DNA of 64,000 nucleotides from JBQTHD01 sp052390275 (lineage in GTDB: Bacteria > Actinomycetota > Acidimicrobiia > Acidimicrobiales > AC-14). Positions within the stretch are counted from its first letter, which is position 1. Each line of letters starts with the position of its first letter. Where the stretch lies: assembly GCA_052390275.1 (NCBI GenBank), contig JBQTHD010000015.1:62001-126000 (forward strand), given 5' to 3'. Below are positions 59,464-64,000 of this stretch, piece after piece. The notes beneath the pieces are model-generated. The model saw nothing but the letters and a program-made list of their open reading frames with translations, made no database searches and had not been told where the DNA came from. Position numbers and translations under genes: made by a program.

Positions 59464-59564
59464 TCCGGTGAGCCCCTGGATGTCCGGGTCGATCTGTGGC
59501 CCTTCGGCCCGAGTCGTGCTGGAGATCGGTCAGCGGTGGAGTGTTGAGTGACGGGGATGAGCCG

Positions 59565-60140
59565 ATGAGCGCAATCGAGGGACCGGGGATCCCGGTGTCG
59601 TGGCCCACCTCCCGCCGGGTGGTGGTAGCCGACGGCGGCGCCGAGTTGTCGTTCGAGTTCGCCGACCTCGTCGCTTATTCCGGCCCCGGATCGCTCGGCG
59701 GAGTGGCCCTGGCTTTCATGGCCCTGGCCTGCGGCCTCCCGACCCTCGGCATCGATGGCCGAGCGGCGGATCGTCGCACTCTGGCTGTGGACACTGCCTT
59801 CGACGGTCCCGGCGCACGGGACGGCTTCGAGTTGGTCACCCGGGCCGTCACCGGTGGCCGCTACCGGGTCACTCCCGAATTGGCCGGCCCCGACGCCCCC
59901 GAAGCACCCCAGGGCCATTTCGTCTTCGCCTTGCGTTCGCCCGACGCCGGGGTGGAGCTGGTGCTGCGTCCGGGGATGGTAAGCGCCGAGTTCGTGGCAA
60001 TGGTTTGTCGATCAGATCGATCGATCCAGGACGAGACCCTTCTGGCGCAGATGAAGTTGGACCTGGCCCGGTTTCTGCTGGGCCATGAACCCGAACAGGT
60101 CTTTCATTCCCGCCCCATCCGAGGCGAGCTAGCGCCCTGA
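59565..60140 (+). CDS. Hypothetical protein
   Basis: A 191-residue protein of unknown function. It has an alternating strand pattern (RRVVVADGGAELSFEFADL), a Gly/Ala-rich helix (GGVALAFMALACGLP), a segment HFVFALRSPDAGVELVLRPGM (in parts) and a helical C-terminus (LAQMKLDLARFLLGHEPEQVF). No signal or membrane segment is evident. Codon bias matches its neighbours. ATG 59565 is chosen over upstream starts because the conserved-looking region begins soon after. Confidence 0.65.
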   Translation: MSAIEGPGIPVSWPTSRRVVVADGGAELSFEFADLVAYSGPGSLGGVALAFMALACGLPTLGIDGRAADRRTLAVDTAFDGPGARDGFELVTRAVTGGRYRVTPELAGPDAPEAPQGHFVFALRSPDAGVELVLRPGMVSAEFVAMVCRSDRSIQDETLLAQMKLDLARFLLGHEPEQVFHSRPIRGELAP

Positions 60141-60196
60141 CCAATAACCGTAAGAACGGCTTATGGTGATCGTGCTGGCAGGAGCGCCAGGTCCGG

Positions 60197-62230
60197 GTGC
60201 ACATCACCAAACTAAAGTCCCGGCGACAACTGATCGATGGAGGGCGGGTGCCGATGTCGGTGATCAAGAAGCGCAGCGCGGCTGCATCGCGGTTTCTACC
60301 CCGCCTGGCCGTCGCCATCATGGTAGTGGCCACCATGGTCGGGGTGGGACTGGTCTCAGCCGGTAGCTCAGCGGTGGCTGTCTCCTTCGAGGTGAAGCTG
60401 CGGGCCTCCGATGGGACCGGCGGCGACGGCTTCGGCGAGTGGCTGGCCATTGATGGCGACACGATGGTGGTGGGTGCGGTGGCCGCCAACAACGACCGAG
60501 GGGCGGCCTACGTGTTCGTTCGGGGCGCCGGGGGCTGGACCGAGCAGGCACGACTGACTGCGCCCGACAGCGGGGTGGGTGACCGCTTCGGAACGGCTGT
60601 GTCGATCGACGGCGACACTGTGGCCGTGGCCGCCCGCAAGCACGACGGCGTGGCTGACAACACCGGGGCCGCCTACATCTTCGTGCGCACGGCCGACGAG
60701 TGGTCCCTGCAAACCAAACTCACGGCTTTCGACGCCGACGCCGACGACAAGTTCGGAGACGTGGTGTCGATCGACGGCGAGACGGTGGTGGTGAGCGCCC
60801 GCTCCGACAACATTTTCGGCAACGAGTCGGGATCGGTCTACGTGTTCGTGAGGAGCGGCGCCCGGTGGTCCCTGCAGGCCAAGCTGACTCCCACTGAGGG
60901 TGACGCCGGAGACAAGTTCGGCGACGCTGCTGCCATCGACGGGGACCGGTTGGTGATCGGGGCCAGCTTCGATGACGCCCCGGGCACCGACTCCGGCTCG
61001 GCCTACATCTTTGAGCGCCAGGACTCGCAGTGGACTGAGGTGGCCCACCTGGTTCCCACGGACACCAGAGGGGGCGATCAGCTGGGTTTCATCGTGGCCC
61101 TCGACGGCAACACCGCAGTGCTCGGGGCCCCCTATCAGGACGCCCGTGGTAGTGACTCCGGCGCCGCCTACGTGTACACCCGCGAGAGCGGCCTGTGGAC
61201 GCAGCAACAGAAGTTGACGCCGCCCGACGCGTCCGCCGGCGACGCCTTCGGGTTCACGGTTCGTATCCAAGGGGACCGGCTGATCGCTGGCTCGCGCCTC
61301 GACGACGGCCCCGCGGGTGCCGATTCGGGCTCGGCCCGTCTCTTCGAGCGCGACGGCTCCACCTGGACCGCGGGGGCCAAGATCGAGGCGGTCGACGCTG
61401 CCATGGGCGACCAGTTCGGTGACGCCGTGGAGATCGACGGGACGACCCTGGTGGTGGGCGCACCGGTGGACGACGCCGGGCGGGGCTCTACCTACGTGTT
61501 CACCCTGGGTGACCCGGGGCCGACCACGACCATATCGACGGCACCGACCTCCACTACCTCCACTACCTCCACTACCTCCACTACCTCCACGACCACCACC
61601 CGACCCCCGCCGGCTGGGTCCCCGACCTTTCGAGGCGCGACCACCGCCAACGCCGTCGCAGCCACGTTGGTGACGCTCGAGCCGGATACCCAAGCGGCGG
61701 CCGACGATTTTCTGCTGGCCGTGGTGCGCCAGCGAGCCACCACCGCGGTGGTGGCCCCGCCCCCGGGCTGGGTTTTAGTGCGCCAGGACGGAACCCGCAG
61801 CCGCAGCTCCATCTTCTACCGGGTGGCATCGTCGTCGGAGCCTGCCAGCTACCAGTTCGCCACCGCTCAGGTCACCGACTTCGAGGCTCACCTGCTGCGC
61901 TACTCGGGTGTGCGAACCACTCAGCCGGTCTTGGCCCACGATGTGGCCACCAACAGTGGAAGCGCCCAGGGCTCGTCGGTGAAAGCCCCCAGCTTCACCT
62001 CGACGGTTCCTGGCGCAGTCATGGTGGCGATCTGGAGCGCCGGCGGCTCCGGCCTGTCGGTGTCGCCGCCGAGTGCCCTGGTCGAGAACAGCGAGAGTTC
62101 AGTGAGGGCGACAGTGGCGTCGGCCGATCGCGCCACCGCTGGCGCCGGCACCAAGGAACTCAAGGCCCGCCTGTCGCTACCTTCGGACCGTCGGATCGGC
62201 CAAAGCCTGGTGCTAGCCCCGTCACCCTAG
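60197..62230 (+). CDS. Secreted FG-GAP repeat protein
   Basis: A 677-residue exported protein. A basic N-terminus and hydrophobic segment (~36-60) form a long signal peptide. From ~65 to ~440 lie seven FG-GAP-like blade repeats of about 50-55 residues (each with GDxFG, a strand such as VSIDGDTVAVAA, and GxAYVFVR), suggesting an integrin-type beta propeller. A Thr/Ser linker (~451-466) from a 9-base repeat leads to a ~200-residue beta-rich domain. Surface adhesion or binding is likely. GTG 60197 is used; ATG 60254 also leaves the signal intact. Confidence 0.85.
   Translation: MHITKLKSRRQLIDGGRVPMSVIKKRSAAASRFLPRLAVAIMVVATMVGVGLVSAGSSAVAVSFEVKLRASDGTGGDGFGEWLAIDGDTMVVGAVAANNDRGAAYVFVRGAGGWTEQARLTAPDSGVGDRFGTAVSIDGDTVAVAARKHDGVADNTGAAYIFVRTADEWSLQTKLTAFDADADDKFGDVVSIDGETVVVSARSDNIFGNESGSVYVFVRSGARWSLQAKLTPTEGDAGDKFGDAAAIDGDRLVIGASFDDAPGTDSGSAYIFERQDSQWTEVAHLVPTDTRGGDQLGFIVALDGNTAVLGAPYQDARGSDSGAAYVYTRESGLWTQQQKLTPPDASAGDAFGFTVRIQGDRLIAGSRLDDGPAGADSGSARLFERDGSTWTAGAKIEAVDAAMGDQFGDAVEIDGTTLVVGAPVDDAGRGSTYVFTLGDPGPTTTISTAPTSTTSTTSTTSTTSTTTTRPPPAGSPTFRGATTANAVAATLVTLEPDTQAAADDFLLAVVRQRATTAVVAPPPGWVLVRQDGTRSRSSIFYRVASSSEPASYQFATAQVTDFEAHLLRYSGVRTTQPVLAHDVATNSGSAQGSSVKAPSFTSTVPGAVMVAIWSAGGSGLSVSPPSALVENSESSVRATVASADRATAGAGTKELKARLSLPSDRRIGQSLVLAPSP
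61548..61591 (+). repeat. 9-base repeat encoding a Thr-Ser linker
   Basis: CTCCACTAC is repeated nearly five times, encoding Ser-Thr-Thr. It links the FG-GAP propeller to the C-terminal domain, a typical extracellular, probably extended linker. Confidence 0.9.
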
Positions 62231-62356
62231 TTAGATCGGCGGCCTCGTAGTCCGGGCGCCAATGGTTCGTGGTCAGGGCACCTAGATGGGAGCGAGCCTT
62301 CTCGGCGACGCCAATCAAGGCTCAATGACCAGGGCCGACGCGACGATGACACCGGT

Positions 62357-62602
62357 ATGGAAACTGCCCTCACGCTCGTTCCGGTGGCCACGGCGCCGGT
62401 CCCGTCCCGCCGGATAGCGGTGGCCATGGCCCAGCGGGTCTTCGAACTCGAGACCCTGGTGAACAGCCAAGCGGCGCTGATCGAGGACCTCACGGGCCGC
62501 GTGGCCCGATTGGCGGCGAGCGCCGGCGGACGCTGGGATCCCCAGGCCGACCCCTATGGCGTGCCCGTGCATCACCGTTGTCGGGGCCGTCGGGCTGACT
62601 GA
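62357..62602 (+). CDS. Small coiled-coil hypothetical protein
   Basis: An 81-residue frame with a central helix (RIAVAMAQRVFELETLVNSQ, then AALIEDLTGRVARLAAS) that could form a coiled coil, and a non-conserved tail. No family is recognised. It has no strong ribosome site; codon use is consistent with coding. Existence is uncertain. Confidence 0.4.
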   Translation: METALTLVPVATAPVPSRRIAVAMAQRVFELETLVNSQAALIEDLTGRVARLAASAGGRWDPQADPYGVPVHHRCRGRRAD

Positions 62603-62690
62603 CCTCGCTGGCTGCACCTTCGGCGGACCTAGATCCGGCCCCCCCGATTGCTCCGCACCCGGGCCATGACACGGCGGCCGACTGAGGCGT

Positions 62691-63149
62691 CTATCGAGCC
62701 TTCCAGGCGTCGGGGTCCTCCGCTAGTCGGCGGACCGATTCGGGCAACTGGCCCGAAGCCACGTCGGCCAGAGTGACCGTCTCCAGGACGGCCCGAAGGC
62801 TGGCTCGCACCGCCACCCAGATCTGGCTCAGGTGGGCGGCTGGTCCGGTGTAGGACGAGACCTCCGGTCGAAGGCCCTGGACCCGGGCCAGTGGCCCGTC
62901 GACCGCCCGGATCACGTCGGCCAGCGTTACGTACTCGGCCGGGCGTGCCAGCCAGTAGCCGCCGTTGGCTCCCCTTCTGCTGTTGACCAACCCGGCCCGT
63001 CGGAGGTCGATGAGGATGTTCTCCAAGAAGTTGAGGGGAATGTCCTGCTCGGTGGCCAGGGCCTCACCCTTGACCCGCTGGCCCGAGGGGCAGGTGGCCA
63101 GGACCAAAGTGGCGCGGACGGCGTAGTCGGTGCGGGCGGAGACGTGCAC
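62691..63149 (-). CDS. Rrf2-family transcriptional regulator
   Basis: A 152-residue Rrf2 protein: VSARTDYAVRATLVLA at the N-terminus, the recognition helix PLNFLENILIDLRRAGLV and the wing SRRGANGGYWLARP. The three Cys that bind the Fe-S cluster in IscR/NsrR are absent, so it senses by another route or through another ligand. GTG 63149 is clear. Divergent from the TadE-like/M15 gene. Confidence 0.9.
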   Translation of the reverse strand: MHVSARTDYAVRATLVLATCPSGQRVKGEALATEQDIPLNFLENILIDLRRAGLVNSRRGANGGYWLARPAEYVTLADVIRAVDGPLARVQGLRPEVSSYTGPAAHLSQIWVAVRASLRAVLETVTLADVASGQLPESVRRLAEDPDAWKAR

Positions 63150-63221
63150 GGCCGCGATTCTCTCTCGGATGGGCCCGATGCACCGGCCTTAGGGCCTCAG
63201 CCACATTGAGTAGGCCTCGGC

Positions 63222-63238
63222 CACCGATTCTGTCGGTG
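63222..63238 (-). promoter_or_regulatory. Inverted repeat upstream of the Rrf2 gene
   Basis: CACCGA-TTCTG-TCGGTG is a perfect 6-base inverted repeat 73 bases before the Rrf2 start in the divergent gap. It could be a regulator site for either gene; support is positional only. Confidence 0.4.
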
Positions 63239-63321
63239 CATCTGGGGGCCTCAGTATCTTCACGGAGACGATCTATGAGGCGCTTGGAACGGGCGCCGGC
63301 GAGCGGCCAGGATTGCCACCC

Positions 63322-64000
63322 ATGATGTTCGGGCTGTCCCCAGCGCGCAGCACCACCCGGATTCGGGACGGCGCCACCAGGGCTCCCGCCGTTCCGGGCC
63401 GGGGGACCCAAACGCCCTCGATGGGGGGTTCGGCGACCTTGTCGGCGGTTGCTGTCGTCGGGGTGGGAATGGCGTTGTTCGTGGGGGTCGGCCGCATGGA
63501 CCTGGAGTCCCGCTTCGGTGGGCGGGCTCAGCGGGTCGCGGCCCAGGCCGCGGCGGCCGGGGCTGCCGATGGACCGGAAGCCGCGTGGGTCGAGGTGGTG
63601 GGTCGGGGAGGCCGTTTGGTCAGCTTCGAACTGGTTGGTTCCGACGCAGTGGTGACGGTGGAGGTGGCCGGGACGACGGCCACCGCCCGGGCCCCGGTGG
63701 CCGCCCCCGACCCGGCTCTGGCCGGGGCCAACCGCCAGGGCCTGTCCCCGGACCTTCTGGCCGCAATCGGTCGGGCCGATTCCGCCCTGGGGGGCCCACT
63801 GTCGATCACCTCCGGCCTTCGCAGTACTGCCCGCCAGGCGGAGCTTTACGCCAATCGGGCCAACAACCCGTTCCCGGTGGCGCCCCCGGGGATGTCGCGC
63901 CATGAGACCGGTGACGCCATTGACGTTCCACTGGCGGTGGCCGGGCGGTTGGCTGCTCTGGCGGAGGTGGTCGGCCTGTGCCAGCCCTACCCCAGGACCG
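63322..64000 (+). CDS. TadE-like segment fused to M15 D-Ala-D-Ala carboxypeptidase domain (cut by right edge)
   Basis: The first 226 residues of a longer protein. Residues ~35-56 are a membrane helix (LSAVAVVGVGMALFVGVG) followed by an Ala-rich helix and short strands (RLVSFELVGSDAVVTVEVAG), which resembles the TadE-like proteins of actinobacteria. The sequence continues into an M15/VanY-type peptidase: SITSGLRSTARQAELY, then the zinc motif SRHETGDAIDV (His and Asp). Such enzymes trim peptidoglycan stem peptides outside the cell. ATG 63322 or the adjacent 63325 is the start. The C-terminal catalytic His lies beyond the window. Confidence 0.8.
   Translation, partial: MMFGLSPARSTTRIRDGATRAPAVPGRGTQTPSMGGSATLSAVAVVGVGMALFVGVGRMDLESRFGGRAQRVAAQAAAAGAADGPEAAWVEVVGRGGRLVSFELVGSDAVVTVEVAGTTATARAPVAAPDPALAGANRQGLSPDLLAAIGRADSALGGPLSITSGLRSTARQAELYANRANNPFPVAPPGMSRHETGDAIDVPLAVAGRLAALAEVVGLCQPYPRT

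Overview
This is a very GC-rich window with dense, mostly overlapping genes and frequent GTG and TTG starts. Gene content points to Actinomycetota: a coenzyme F420 guanylyltransferase (fbiD/cofC), an imuA-like/imuB cassette under an actinobacterial-type LexA box, a TadE-like protein, Rrf2 and PadR regulators and a dimeric-type SdhC/SdhD pair. The combination resembles uncultured Acidimicrobiia more than Streptomyces or Mycobacterium. That placement is an inference from gene content, not a computed phylogeny.

Region by region. 0-9.7 kb (minus): one long operon with a large exported protein, an ABC-2 type exporter (ATPase and permease), a Gly-Gln-repeat membrane protein, MoxR ATPase, DUF58 and a VWA protein cut by the left edge. 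9.9-11.8 kb: aat and a gamma-glutamylcyclotransferase-fold protein. 11.9-18.1 kb (plus): a nurA-herA-mre11-rad50 DNA-end-processing operon of archaeal type. 18.2-20.0 kb: a decaying AbiE toxin-antitoxin locus (antitoxin intact, toxin internally deleted, a frameshifted neighbour). 20.1-29.5 kb: housekeeping genes, including a HAD phosphatase, an F420 gene with a PIG-L deacetylase, gpsA, cutA, selD, rnhB, an Nfu-N-like protein and sdhCD. 29.7-33.9 kb: TerC and the imuAB mutasome genes. 34.0-44.9 kb: tRNA-His and tRNA-Lys, then an accessory stretch with TacAT, an Xre/MbcA-type antitoxin with a deleted RES toxin, a degenerate 3' half-copy of the tRNA-Lys gene, MazEF, an oxidoreductase, an orphan antitoxin and a type III restriction-modification system. 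45-50 kb: a putative selenate ABC transporter and a divergent methyltransferase. 50-53 kb: a radical SAM/DoxX operon divergent from an ECF sigma/anti-sigma pair. 53-60 kb: RDD and DUF2752 proteins, a molybdate transporter with two ModB permeases, PadR and a rhomboid protease. 60-64 kb: an FG-GAP surface protein, Rrf2 and a TadE-like/M15 peptidase fusion cut by the right edge.

Three themes link the genes. First, DNA repair and damage tolerance: NurA-HerA-Mre11-Rad50 and SOS-controlled ImuAB. Second, oxyanion and trace-element use: a putative selenate importer plus SelD, and a molybdate importer. Third, TA and restriction modules around a tRNA gene, where two toxins have lost internal segments beside intact antitoxins. 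Short tandem repeats, often with units of a multiple of three inside reading frames, are unusually common. Three genes are frameshifted by one or two bases in homopolymer runs; those could be sequencing errors, whereas the two toxin deletions could not.
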